64,000 nt of DNA from Synechococcus sp. CS-1332 (lineage in GTDB: Bacteria > Cyanobacteriota > Cyanobacteriia > PCC-6307 > Cyanobiaceae). Positions 40,355-49,814 of the stretch are shown here, piece by piece (positions within the stretch are counted from its first letter, which is position 1; every line of letters begins with the position of its first letter). Location: contig NZ_JAHLYP010000047.1 of NCBI RefSeq assembly GCF_025127995.1, forward strand, positions 1 to 64,000. Direction: 5' to 3'. The position numbers and the translations under genes were made by a program. Below the pieces are notes generated by a model. The model was not told the origin of the DNA and ran no database searches. It worked only from the letters and a program-made list of their open reading frames with translations.

Positions 40355-41472
40355 GGGGGAGCGGTCTGGATGTGTCGATAAAAACTGAGATACTCCTCGC
40401 GGAAGGTCGCTTGATCAAAACGAACAAGGTTGGCCCGGCCTGCTGCGATGAGCTTGCGCCGCTCGATCGGATCCCTCAAGCGCAACACCGCAGCGGCCAT
40501 TGCGGGAAGGTCATCAGGAGCACAAACTATGGCCCCCTCTCCGGCCACCTCAGGCACGGCGGTGACGTTCGAGCAGATCACCGGACACTCACACTGCTGG
40601 GCCTCGATCACGGGCCAGCCGAAACCCTCAGCAAGCGAGGGAAACAGCAAGCCATGGGCATGGCTGTAGAGCGCGTTGAGAAGCGCGTGATCGGGGTGGG
40701 CCATTTCCCGAATTCGGTCCATCACCCCCTGTTCAACAGCCAGGGCTCGCTGGATGGAGGAAAGCGGGGCCCCAGCGATGACCAGCACCCCATCCCAGCG
40801 GTCTGCAAGCTGCTTCAACAGGCGGATGGCGGTTTCACGGTTCTTGCGGGGAAGGCTCGAGCCCACCATCAGCAGATAAGGGGAAGTAAGCAATTCCGGC
40901 TGAGCCCTTCGCAGCGATTCCTGATCGGACGCAGGGAAGAAGGGGGCGTTCAGGGGGTTGAGCACCACCCTCAGACCCTCGCCGTGGCCACGGCGGGTGA
41001 GGCGCACGAAATCACTACAGGTGAACTCCGACACAAAGGCCAAAAACGGGGCGAAGGCCAGCGACCGAAGAATCCAGCGCTGCAACTGCCGGCCCAACCA
41101 GGAGGCTTCGCAGCAGGCCTCGTCATCACCCAAGCCACCACGGATAGCCAGCATGTCGTGGCAGGTGATCAAGCATGGGGTGGAGCCGGTGAAAGGGTGA
41201 TAAACAGCATTGGAATGGTCGCAGATATGAACGAGGTCGAAGCTGGACGCCCGCAAACGCAATAGGGGGGGGAAGAAAAGGTACTTATCGATGTAGCCGA
41301 ACCACTTGCGAAGGCCCTGGGGAAGAACGGGAAGTCGCAACATCACCACAGGTGGCCGTAAAAGCGTGAGATGAAGCGTTTCAGCACTAAGGGAATGTCG
41401 CAGGATCTGGGCATAGCGCTCCATGCTGCGCTGCTTGTCCGGGATATAGTTGCCGACTAGGAGCACCCTCAT
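40351..41472 (-). CDS. Glycosyltransferase family 4 (GT-B fold)
   Basis: 373 residues from ATG 41472; an earlier in-frame start at 41496 only adds eight residues. Seen are VRVLLVGNY-like start (MRVLLVGNYIPDKQRSMERY), HICDHSNAVYH, ITCHDMLAIRGGLG, LLMVGSSLPRKNRE, and the donor site FPSLAEGFGWPVIEAQQC with E-G-F-G and a second Glu. First gene of the tightly packed seven-gene run 41472 to 34554. A 209-bp gap with a composition change separates it from the upstream GT4 at 41682. Confidence 0.87.
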   Translation of the reverse strand: MRVLLVGNYIPDKQRSMERYAQILRHSLSAETLHLTLLRPPVVMLRLPVLPQGLRKWFGYIDKYLFFPPLLRLRASSFDLVHICDHSNAVYHPFTGSTPCLITCHDMLAIRGGLGDDEACCEASWLGRQLQRWILRSLAFAPFLAFVSEFTCSDFVRLTRRGHGEGLRVVLNPLNAPFFPASDQESLRRAQPELLTSPYLLMVGSSLPRKNRETAIRLLKQLADRWDGVLVIAGAPLSSIQRALAVEQGVMDRIREMAHPDHALLNALYSHAHGLLFPSLAEGFGWPVIEAQQCECPVICSNVTAVPEVAGEGAIVCAPDDLPAMAAAVLRLRDPIERRKLIAAGRANLVRFDQATFREEYLSFYRHIQTAPP

Positions 41473-41681
41473 CGAGCAGAAGGAAGTGGCATGCAAGCGT
41501 CCGAGGGATGAATCGACACAGCAGGCGAATCAGGCTGGAGGGAGGACAAGTGCTCCGCTGTGCCTGCCGAAGCCATCCTCGTAGGCATGCGCAGGATGGT
41601 CAGCGGAAGCTGAAAGGGGAAGAGGAGAAATTTCACTTCAGAGGAAGAAACAATCATAGTAAAACATAAACTCCCGAGCGG

Positions 41682-42776
41682 TTAATGGATGGCACCAAAG
41701 GAAGTGTCTTTGGATGGGTATAACGAAACAGCCTTTTCAAGAACAGAGAGATAACTTGCAGCCACTTGATGCTCCGTGTGCTGCTGTAAGTGGGCTGCTG
41801 ATAGCTCTCGCAAGCGAGAAACCTCTTCGATCGGCAATGTCAATACATTACGAAGGGTAGCAGCCAGATCCTGAACGCATCCGGATTTGAATAGGAATCC
41901 CCCTTCACCGATCGCATCAGGAAGCCCACCACCATCGGAGCCCACCACGATGCAGCCGCAGGCAGCCCCTTCAAGAGCAACAATACCGAAGGGCTCTGCC
42001 CATCGCGAAGGAACTGCCATAACGCAATGTTGATTCAAGCACCGGACCAGATCTTCACCCAGGAGTGAACCAGCAAAGCAGACATTGTCTCCAATACCAA
42101 GCTCCATGGCCAACCTGGTTAGAGATGACAGCTCAGGTCCGTCGCCGATGAGTGTCAAGGCCAGCTCACAGCCTGAAGATTTAACGTGACTGAGAAGGCT
42201 GGTGTCGGAGAAGAGAATTGAGAAAGCCTTCAGAAGAAGATCGACACCCTTATCCGAAACCAGGCGGCCAACGAAAACAAGGGCACGTGTTCGGTTAAGA
42301 TCGTGGAGGTATTGGAACTGGTCGCTGCGAAACGGATTACCGACAACAACAGAAGAACTACATGATTCACTTCGAATAGCCTCACTTATCGCGATCGATG
42401 CAGTGGCTCGTCTAAGAATAAACCGTTTCAGCCGGTCAACTGTCCTCATCTTTCCATTTGCATCAGAAATCCATGTGCATGTCGAAATAACGAAAGGCTT
42501 GTGAAAGCACAGAGCTGGCCAAAGAGTTCTGAGCTCAATGTTGACTTGAAGTACCACATCCGCCCAGCGATAGAGAGTTGCCAATTTCAGAAACGATGGC
42601 AATCGCTCGACGGCAAAGGGAAAACTGTCTATCGATTTGCTCGAAGAAAGGGGGGTTTGCGTAACAACTAAAACCTGATGCCCCATTTCTGTGAAGTTTC
42701 TAGCCAAAAGCTCTGATTGAATCTCAATGCCACCCACGTCGGGAGCAAACCGATGGGACGTCATCAGTATCTTCAT
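41682..42776 (-). CDS. Glycosyltransferase family 4 (GT-B fold)
   Basis: 364 residues from ATG 42776 (TGATG overlap with the upstream stop; TTG 42779 is the only alternative). Seen are KILMTSHRFAPDVGGIE at the N-terminus, ISTCTWISDANGK, ALVFVGRLVSDKGVDLLLK, and the donor site PSRWAEPFGIVALEGAACG. AT content is higher than in the run 34554-41472, closer to its upstream neighbour, so it may belong to a separately acquired pair. Confidence 0.86.
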   Translation of the reverse strand: MKILMTSHRFAPDVGGIEIQSELLARNFTEMGHQVLVVTQTPLSSSKSIDSFPFAVERLPSFLKLATLYRWADVVLQVNIELRTLWPALCFHKPFVISTCTWISDANGKMRTVDRLKRFILRRATASIAISEAIRSESCSSSVVVGNPFRSDQFQYLHDLNRTRALVFVGRLVSDKGVDLLLKAFSILFSDTSLLSHVKSSGCELALTLIGDGPELSSLTRLAMELGIGDNVCFAGSLLGEDLVRCLNQHCVMAVPSRWAEPFGIVALEGAACGCIVVGSDGGGLPDAIGEGGFLFKSGCVQDLAATLRNVLTLPIEEVSRLRELSAAHLQQHTEHQVAASYLSVLEKAVSLYPSKDTSFGAIH

Positions 42777-43975
42777 CAATAGCTACAGAGTGATCTGGCT
42801 AGGGCCATGGCAATCTGATGCACGGAGTCAGAGGGTTCGGTGCGGGTACTGGAGAGCAAAGTAGTCTCAAAGTTGCGATCAAAGGGGATAAGTCGGATAT
42901 GGGAAGTGCAAATACCAGAATCAGGAATGCCACTGTCTCCCATCGGAAGTATCACTGGAAGGCCATGGTCAGCCATCGCGGCAACACAGCCACTTTTTCC
43001 AACATGTTCAAGATAGTTCATGGCTACACCAAAATCGCTCAGCTGCAGGATCTGAGAAATCTGCTCGGGGGGTAACAGTCCAAGCTTGAGAAAGTGACAG
43101 TGGTTGGAGGCTCTTGCTTCCATGCCATGCCAAATGATCTCACCGACGTCACCAGCCCTGCCTACTGAAACAAAAACAGCATGGTTCCATGATGATCGTT
43201 TCAGAACTTCTTGAACTCGATCAACCAATCCCATCGATGCCCAATCGAATCGGATTGACCCGAAAAAGGTTAAGATCACTGCCTTCGCATTAGGCTCGTA
43301 AATCTCTAGCCTTGCCAAAAGTGTATTTCTCGCTGAGTGGTCTTTAATGGCGACGGGGATATTTGAGATCAACGGCAAGATACGGCATCGAACATCTTCA
43401 CTTTCAAGGAGATTCCGCCACTGATTATTCGAAGTATGCGCAACTGAAATCGGCAGTCTGCGATTTAGAGTGGCAACAATTTGACGCTGAATTCGTGTGA
43501 TTGCCATGCGTACGACTAGTCGCTGAGTCACTTTGGCTCCCCAGAGCTCATGAAACATCACGTGCCAACGTGAATTGCATTTAAGTTGCCTTAGATGATC
43601 GGGCAATCGAAAGGGCAACCCTTTAGGGCTATATGCATGAGGAACATACTGCAAGCTAATCCATTGAGGCCTCTGTTCATCTATAACAGATTGTATAAGT
43701 CCTACTCTTCGCTTCCATGGAATTAATCCTCCAATCCTGAGGACTGGCACTTTCAAGCCATCACAATCTTGCACCTCAGACTGAGTAGGGAACTGTTGAG
43801 CTTTGGAGCTAATGACATGGCCATCGTTGATGGCAATGATGAAGGCGCGCCCACCCTTCCGAATCAAAGCTGCTGCGAGCCTACGCGTGTAATCCCCTAC
43901 ACCATCCTTGCCTGGTTCTAAGCTGCCGCAGAGAAATATAATGTTGAGAGGATTGGTCAATGCTGTAGAAGGCAC
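42776..43975 (-). CDS. Putative glycosyltransferase (GT-B-like)
   Basis: 399 residues from ATG 43975. The N-terminus (IIFLCGSLEPGKDGVGDYT) is a GT-B-type glycine-rich loop with a GVGDY motif. In the middle, ISLQYVPHAYSPKGLPF and HVMFHELWG match glycosyltransferases that carry a GVGDYT start. Then ILTFFGSIRF and ILQLSDFGVAMNYLEHVGKSG, where the usual EGFG is replaced by EHVGKSG. The C-terminus is short. Confidence is good for the fold, moderate for activity. It overlaps the start of the GT4 gene at 42776 (TGATG). Confidence 0.75.
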   Translation of the reverse strand: MPSTALTNPLNIIFLCGSLEPGKDGVGDYTRRLAAALIRKGGRAFIIAINDGHVISSKAQQFPTQSEVQDCDGLKVPVLRIGGLIPWKRRVGLIQSVIDEQRPQWISLQYVPHAYSPKGLPFRLPDHLRQLKCNSRWHVMFHELWGAKVTQRLVVRMAITRIQRQIVATLNRRLPISVAHTSNNQWRNLLESEDVRCRILPLISNIPVAIKDHSARNTLLARLEIYEPNAKAVILTFFGSIRFDWASMGLVDRVQEVLKRSSWNHAVFVSVGRAGDVGEIIWHGMEARASNHCHFLKLGLLPPEQISQILQLSDFGVAMNYLEHVGKSGCVAAMADHGLPVILPMGDSGIPDSGICTSHIRLIPFDRNFETTLLSSTRTEPSDSVHQIAMALARSLCSY

Positions 43976-44213
43976 AGAGATTCGCCTAACGGATCTCTAC
44001 ACATTTAACCCATTCGAAGGTGCTTAGCAATAGTCATTGCCCAAGTTCCACACCGAAGTAATGCCAGGTATGACTCGGCTTTCAACTTCCGGCCAACCAA
44101 CTCATGAGTACTGAAGGTGGCTTGAATGAACATAATGAGATTCGAACTCATCGTGATGGGAAAGAAAAAGGCCACTGTGCTCATTACTTGTCCGTCATAG
44201 GTACACGTACAAT
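43976..44213. other. Short AT-rich intergenic stretch
   Basis: About 240 bp between two minus-strand glycosyltransferase genes. No gene, RNA or convincing terminator is seen. It may carry the promoter of the 43975 gene. Confidence 0.45.
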
Positions 44214-45158
44214 TCAGATTGATAACTTTAGCGAACGTCTTAGCATAATGGGTAAGTAGGAAGCGGCCAATGCTAAAATGGTAGTTGAAGAATTGACTAT
44301 TGATAGCGATTGCAGAAAGAATCGCCGAGCATCATTCACCTGATTAAATAAGAGGCGGTTTCTACCAACACGATATAGTGCCTGAGCATATCTAGATAAG
44401 AGCAGCGGCTCTCGATCTGGAAAGACTTTCATCCTAAGTAGCACTTTGTAAATATATGCAATATCCTCTCCTTTGTTCGGTGACATTCGACCGGTTTCCA
44501 TATTTCGGTGCACCCTATATCTAGTAAGTCGTTCTGAAACATAGTATGCTGGTCGATTTGTCGCTGCTAACAAACAGGATATCCAAAAGTCATACGCACC
44601 GGCAACATCACTGACCAACATGTCTATATCGAGGGCATCTTTTCGGAACATTGCTGCCATAGCCAAAGGGACTCCATTACTATCTAATACAATCTCAGCG
44701 AGATTATGCACTTCTCCACTCTTTAAATTAAGCCTGCCGTAGAATCTGGAGTTTTCATCCGTTTTCTTCACATCAACTAGGCCATTTTCATGCATAATCC
44801 AATGATCACAATACGATAGAATGAGATTTGAATTCTGCTCTAGCGGGTGAATTAGTTTTGACAGAAAGTCAGGCTCCCATGCATCATCATCATTAAGAAT
44901 TGCAATATAGTCATGGTGTGCCGCAAGTATTGCATTGCGGAGATTTAGAGCCACTCCTAGGGTAGGAGAGTTCGCCAGATAGCTAATTCTCGCGTCGTCC
45001 ATGGAATCGCATATTTCTTTTATCGTTTGGCTAGCTGAGTCATCAGTAACAATAACTTCATAATGCCGATAAGTCTGACCTAGGACGCTCAAGAGAGCTT
45101 GTCTCAAGAATTGTGTTCGTTTGTAGACTGTGACAACAATGCTAACTTGATGAGCCAT
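44214..45158 (-). CDS. Glycosyltransferase family 2 (GT-A fold)
   Basis: 314 residues from ATG 45158. The N-terminus SIVVTVYKRTQFLRQALLSV, then VIVTDDSASQTIKE, VALNLRNAILAAHHDYIAIL, and NDDDAWEPDFLSKLI as the DxD region are typical GT2. The DFWISCLLAATNRPAYYV and RYRVHRNMET parts match the C-terminal half of capsule GT2 enzymes. Strongly AT-rich codon use compared with the core genome. It stands alone in an AT-rich stretch, with a decayed GT2 upstream. Confidence 0.87.
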   Translation of the reverse strand: MAHQVSIVVTVYKRTQFLRQALLSVLGQTYRHYEVIVTDDSASQTIKEICDSMDDARISYLANSPTLGVALNLRNAILAAHHDYIAILNDDDAWEPDFLSKLIHPLEQNSNLILSYCDHWIMHENGLVDVKKTDENSRFYGRLNLKSGEVHNLAEIVLDSNGVPLAMAAMFRKDALDIDMLVSDVAGAYDFWISCLLAATNRPAYYVSERLTRYRVHRNMETGRMSPNKGEDIAYIYKVLLRMKVFPDREPLLLSRYAQALYRVGRNRLLFNQVNDARRFFLQSLSIVNSSTTILALAASYLPIMLRRSLKLSI

Positions 45159-45539
45159 AGTGATTTACTCAGTTTAGCTCATGCATTTAAACTAGGTTTT
45201 GCCAACAGCAGAATATCGACCAGCAATCATGGGGTCAGAGCAACAAGAATCATATGCATTAACGCATAGAATGTCTTAGAGTAATGATGTTTTTTGCTAT
45301 GATTACAACTTCTTTGCCCTTGCAGAACTTCTTAATAGCCAAAGATGGTGTTGGTGAGATTGTTCGGTTTGGCTTGGCTCGGTATCTCGCAAAGGGCAAT
45401 TTGCATTAAAGATGTCGTTGTATGCAATCAACTAAGAATAGGAGATCAAGCTATGGCTTAAGCGCCAATAATGTAACTTTGTTTCTTTCCCCAGAATTAC
45501 AATATCAGACGAGGATTTCTTGATCTTAACCACAGCATG
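45159..45539. other. AT-rich stretch without a gene
   Basis: Upstream of the GT2 at 45158. Many stop codons occur in all frames. It may hold that gene's promoter and the eroded end of the GT2 pseudogene. Nothing else is seen. Confidence 0.45.
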
Positions 45540-46325
45540 TCTGCTTGTTGTCATAAGCCTTCATGTATAACTTGCCAAATAGGTTCCCGACAGCATCCAA
45601 GCTCCCTTGTAAGCTAGCTACCTTGGTAGAAGCTCTTGATCAAGTAATGGATATAATAGTCTATAATCATCAATTCAACGTTAAATTGATCTTCGTGATC
45701 AAGCACTTTGCACTGGGATACACAAAAAGGTACGATATTGCGCGTATCATGTATATGACCTCTTTTAACTCTCTAATTGGGATAAACAACTGCTGCATCG
45801 CTGAGGCATTGTTCATGTTCAAGCTGATTTTTATAAATCTAGGACGTAGATCTACTTCTTCAAGGCATAGCAAGGGAAAGTCAACATCAAACTAACATAA
45901 TCTGTCAAACAGATCTCATGTAATGGCAGAGTTGCATCACCACAAGCATTCACAAAATAGATTGGCAGGAATCTCTTGATCCAGTCTTATCCGCGATTCC
46001 TCATGACATTATTTGTACCATTCAAGAAGATGTCTGGCGTGATTTGTCTTACTGGCAAGAGTCTGAATCCATATAATATCTTCTAAGCAATCATCGTTGG
46101 TAAACAAGATTCATCTTGAATATGAATGGCGAATTGACTGTGTCATACCGTCGAAGCAAAGTCATCGACAAGGCTTTTGTATGATCATGAGAGCCATCTG
46201 CAGTCCCTATCAACTCCCAATCAACATAAGTCTGAGACCGAACGGACTGAAGAGTTTATGCGTTAAAAAGATCTACATTATAAGCTGGGATGCAAATAAT
46301 GCCTAATATAGCCATCGATTCATCG
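45540..46325 (-). pseudogene. Decayed GT2 glycosyltransferase
   Basis: From an ATG near 46314 the minus strand reads AILGIICIPAYNVDLFNA, then a stop, then TLQSVRSQTYVDWELI and ADGSHDHTKAL. This is the standard GT2 N-terminus (PxYN, then DDGSxDxT) with one in-frame stop and the catalytic Asp pair partly changed. Further on the frame is broken by several stops and shifts. Fragments such as EHEQCLSDAAVVYP and GAWMLSGTYLASY can still be read. It is clearly a dead gene. The 3' limit is approximate. Confidence 0.7.
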
Positions 46326-46396
46326 TTACCAAATCTCAAACTTTTACTCCTTGAAACACGGAGTTGGCACTTAGGGGAAACAAGCGAAAACTCTGG

Positions 46397-47380
46397 CTAA
46401 AGCCGTACATAAAAACGCCCGATCAGAGAAGCAAGTTTCAGGGCAAGCATCTGGAATCGTATCTTGTACTTCGGATATAGAGAAATTGGTGAGCATGCAT
46501 GAATCCAATACTCCCTGTCAGCTCGACGGGGTGGCGTTCCTGCAAGCGCTTCCCGAAGATAACGTCTTCTCCAGGGCTTGGCCGAGCCTATTGCGTGGGG
46601 AAGACCAATCCAGCCACCAGAGAATCCCATCAGATCGGGCCCGAACGTACTCAGAGGCTGGGGCCATGCCATGGCCGCCATGTTCAGGGCATCCTGATCC
46701 GGTGCATGCATGGCATTCCATCTCCCCCCGTGACACCAAGCACCGATGTCGCCTTTTCCATCCAGAGGATTAGAGCTGGCTCCAAACTCTTCGATGAACT
46801 GATGCCAAAGATCCAGAAAGGCTCGATCCCGTCTTTGGAGGCCAAGAAGACCACCATTGAAATAAAGATCAAAGCTGTGCTCACAGCGACAACCAACCTG
46901 CTCAAGGAGGCGGGTCCACACGTGGCGCGTTGGATGCTCTGCTGGAAGCCACCAGTTCACGTCCCCCGCAACAACAGGGCCGTACTCAGTCGCATCCTCA
47001 ATCCAATGCCAGGGAGCACACACGACGATGTCCGGATCCAGGTAGACGATCGAACTGCACTGAGGATAGGCCTCGAGCACCTCCTGCAGGAAGCGCGGCT
47101 TGAAGTTGGTGAAATGCCAGGAGGATTCCACAATGAACCACTCCCAAAGTGCCGCATGGGCCTGGCTGGTGCTCTGACGAAACGCTTCAATCGCCGATCT
47201 CTGGCCGCTGGGTACATCCTCCAGGTTGCGACATCCGGCCACGAAGATACCTTCGAAGCCATGGGCCACCAGGCTATTGAACAGCACGCAAGCTCCCTGG
47301 AAGTAGCTGCCTTCCGCCAGGGTCACAACGATCTTCAATGGCTTCGCTCCACACAAGAGTGAGATCCCATAACCATGCAC
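46397..47380 (-). CDS. GT8-like nucleotide-diphospho-sugar transferase
   Basis: 327 residues from the start at 47380 (internal starts possible at KIVVTLAEG, about 15 residues later). The middle has FLQEVLEAYPQCSSIVYLD, then PDIVV, a DxD metal site. LYFNGGLLGLQRRDRAFLDL is followed by a long insert with HAPDQDALNM. This is the pattern of GT8-like or related GT-A sugar transferases of unknown specificity. It lies 13 bp downstream of the ABC exporter gene in the same direction, probably co-transcribed. GC content is near the core level. Confidence 0.75.
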   Translation of the reverse strand: MHGYGISLLCGAKPLKIVVTLAEGSYFQGACVLFNSLVAHGFEGIFVAGCRNLEDVPSGQRSAIEAFRQSTSQAHAALWEWFIVESSWHFTNFKPRFLQEVLEAYPQCSSIVYLDPDIVVCAPWHWIEDATEYGPVVAGDVNWWLPAEHPTRHVWTRLLEQVGCRCEHSFDLYFNGGLLGLQRRDRAFLDLWHQFIEEFGASSNPLDGKGDIGAWCHGGRWNAMHAPDQDALNMAAMAWPQPLSTFGPDLMGFSGGWIGLPHAIGSAKPWRRRYLREALAGTPPRRADREYWIHACSPISLYPKYKIRFQMLALKLASLIGRFYVRL

Positions 47381-47393
47381 GCCGCAGGTCTGC

Positions 47394-49220
47394 TCATGCG
47401 GGATTCATGATTAAGGCCTGGAAGCTCGGATCACTGGCCTCAAGATCTTCATAAGTTCCCATGGCTCGAATCCGGCCCTTCTCCAGCACCACAATCCGAT
47501 CACAGTTGCGCACTGTTGAAAGTCGATGGGCGATCAGCACCACCGTGAGCTGCCGGTCCAGCGCCTCGATCGCCTCCATCACCTCCGCTTCCGTGCGGTT
47601 ATCGAGCGCACTGGTGGCCTCATCAAGCACCAAGAGCTCGGCCCGCTTGTACAACGCCCGTGCGATGCCGATGCGCTGCCGCTGGCCACCGCTCAGCCGT
47701 ACCCCACGCTCCCCCACCACCGTGTCATAGCCCTCGGGGCTGGCCTCGATCAGCTCAGCGATGTGGGCCTGCTCCGCCGCTTTTTGCACCCGCTCCAGGT
47801 CGATGCGATGAACTGGAATACCAAAAGCGATGTTGGCCGAGAAGGTGGCGTCGCTCAAATAGATTTGCTGGGGCACATGGGCCACTTTGTCTTGCCAGGC
47901 CTCCACTAACCCCGGGGTGGCTTGCAGATCCAGTCCCTGCACCATCACCTTACCCAGGCTGGGAGCCAGCAGGCCCAGGAGCAAGTCGCTGCAGGTGCTT
48001 TTACCGCTGCCAGTGCTGCCGACAAATGAGATCCTCTCGCCGTGCCGCACCGCCAGCTCCAGATCCCGCAGAACCCAGGGCCCCTCCGGTGTGTAACGAA
48101 AGCTGAGCTGCTGCAGCTGCACCAGAGGCGCGTTGGGGCTGGTGGGCAAGAGTGATGGGATGGCGGGCAGTCGGTTCTGACTTTCGCTGGCCGTGCGCAG
48201 AAAGGGCTCCAGGCGCTGGAGTGAAGCCTGGTTGGCAACCAACCCACTGAGCGAATAGAAGCACTGCTGCAGGGGTTGCAGAAGCCGGTAGGCACCAAGG
48301 GCTAGGGTGCCGAGCAGAGGCAACTGCTGATCCACCCCCTGCCCCGCCACGGCCAGGCTGAGCGAGAGGCCCACGATCAGCAGCACTGCAAACCCTTCGA
48401 TCAGATAGCGGGGCACCTGGGCCTTGATGTTGATTGAGGCGCTGGCGAGCCGATAGCGCCGGTTGGCGTCGGCGTAGGTTTCCAGAAAAAACGGCTGAGT
48501 ACGATCGAGCAGCACATCACGGATACCGCCAAGCCCCTCCTGGGCCACCTGCATCGTGGCCTGGTAGTTGGTTGTGAGGGCGATGCCGTCGGACCGCAGG
48601 GAGCCGCGGGTGTAGCGGTACACCAGCAGGTAGAAGGCGCCCAGCAGCAGCGCCACGATCAGCATTACACCTGGTGCCAGAGCGATAAGGGCTCCGCCGA
48701 GCAGCAACACGATCATGAGGTTCACCACGACCAGCAGCAGACCCTGGATGCTCGCGAACACCTGGTCCACATCCCGGGTGAGGTGGGTGAGGGTGGTGCT
48801 GCTGTTGTGGCGCAGATGCCAGGGGTAGGGCCGCCGAAGGACCTCTGCGAACACCAGTTCGCCCAGGTCGGCGGCGATCAGCGCCCCGAGCCGCAGCTGG
48901 GCCCGAATCGTGGCCACCCGCAGCAGCGAACTGGCCACCACCACCGCCATGAAGCTCAGACCAAGCCCCAGAAGCAGCTGCTGCTCCGGCAGACCCCGCA
49001 GCGGAGAAGCCAACGGACCCAGGCTCTTGAGACCCTCCTGGGGATTGGCCAGCAGCCGCAGGAATGGAAGCAGTGCCCCCAGGTTGGCCACTTCCCCCAG
49101 GGCCGCCAGCAGGCTCAGGCCTTGAAGCGCCAGCAACTGGCGCCGCCGCCTGGGGCTGAGGGCATGCCAGAGCGGGCGTAGGGCGTGCAGCTTACGGTTA
49201 AATCGGTCGAGGAATCTCAT
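47394..49220 (-). CDS. ABC transporter, fused membrane and ATPase domains (PglK/MsbA-like flippase)
   Basis: 608 residues from ATG 49220. Six membrane segments in the first 330 residues are followed by an ABC ATPase with Walker A GSTGSGKST (401-409), signature LSGGQRQRIGIARALY and Walker B LLVLDEATSALDN. The H-loop is in LIAHRLSTVRNCD. One-chain half-transporters like this dimerise. The type fits PglK or MsbA, which flip lipid-linked oligosaccharides or lipid A. In this locus it could flip the undecaprenyl-linked repeat, since no Wzx is seen. Its 3' neighbour is the GT8-like gene. Confidence 0.87.
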   Translation of the reverse strand: MRFLDRFNRKLHALRPLWHALSPRRRRQLLALQGLSLLAALGEVANLGALLPFLRLLANPQEGLKSLGPLASPLRGLPEQQLLLGLGLSFMAVVVASSLLRVATIRAQLRLGALIAADLGELVFAEVLRRPYPWHLRHNSSTTLTHLTRDVDQVFASIQGLLLVVVNLMIVLLLGGALIALAPGVMLIVALLLGAFYLLVYRYTRGSLRSDGIALTTNYQATMQVAQEGLGGIRDVLLDRTQPFFLETYADANRRYRLASASINIKAQVPRYLIEGFAVLLIVGLSLSLAVAGQGVDQQLPLLGTLALGAYRLLQPLQQCFYSLSGLVANQASLQRLEPFLRTASESQNRLPAIPSLLPTSPNAPLVQLQQLSFRYTPEGPWVLRDLELAVRHGERISFVGSTGSGKSTCSDLLLGLLAPSLGKVMVQGLDLQATPGLVEAWQDKVAHVPQQIYLSDATFSANIAFGIPVHRIDLERVQKAAEQAHIAELIEASPEGYDTVVGERGVRLSGGQRQRIGIARALYKRAELLVLDEATSALDNRTEAEVMEAIEALDRQLTVVLIAHRLSTVRNCDRIVVLEKGRIRAMGTYEDLEASDPSFQALIMNPA

Positions 49221-49814
49221 CAGATCAATTCAACGGTGGCCGGCCAGGATCACAGTGGTATTCCCCGAATCCGTGGACAGGCCGATGCGACAACCACTTA
49301 GGACGCCGTGATGCTGATGGGCTGGCAGAACTAGGTGGTCGCTGGCTGAATTTATTGCATCTTCCAGCCTCAGCCTCGGCCCTCCTGGCGAGCACATGCA
49401 GCGCAAGTTGCGAAAATTGGCGGGTCGTGAACACTTTCCGGATGGCCAATCAAGCGAACACCAATGAAGACTTTAATCTACTGTTTTGAGCATAGAAAGG
49501 GACTTTAAGCAGGTTCACCATGTCCGAGACTAGGACACCGCCACCTCCGGTGATGCAGTCGCGGAGGCGCGAAGCGGAGATTGGTTGATGGAGCAAGCAG
49601 GAAGTACCCTTGGTGCGTGGGCACACCTAGGGTATTGGGAATCGCGAGGACGCGAGCAGGGCTCCAGCGTCTCAAAGCTGCCCTATTAAAGCAGCTTTTT
49701 CTCCTTGTTGTTTCTTCGTAGGTTACGGTGTCACAACATTGCCCGACTTGATTAACCAGCTCGCTCCGCCGCCGCGCGTCAGGCCATGGTGAGTGGTACA
49801 TAGATACCAGAAGG
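49221..49814. other. Intergenic region with no recognised gene
   Basis: About 590 bp between the ABC exporter start and the IS1595 remnant. Reading all frames gave no recognisable protein. A short CCGAATCCGTGGACA motif near 49280 resembles one beside the IS3 remnant near 50520. It may mark further insertion-sequence debris. Promoter of the ABC exporter must lie in its left part. Confidence 0.4.

Noticed and set aside
45563-45895. 110-codon plus-strand frame in the AT-rich stretch
   Set aside because: No ribosome site or family; it runs opposite to the decayed GT2 frame.
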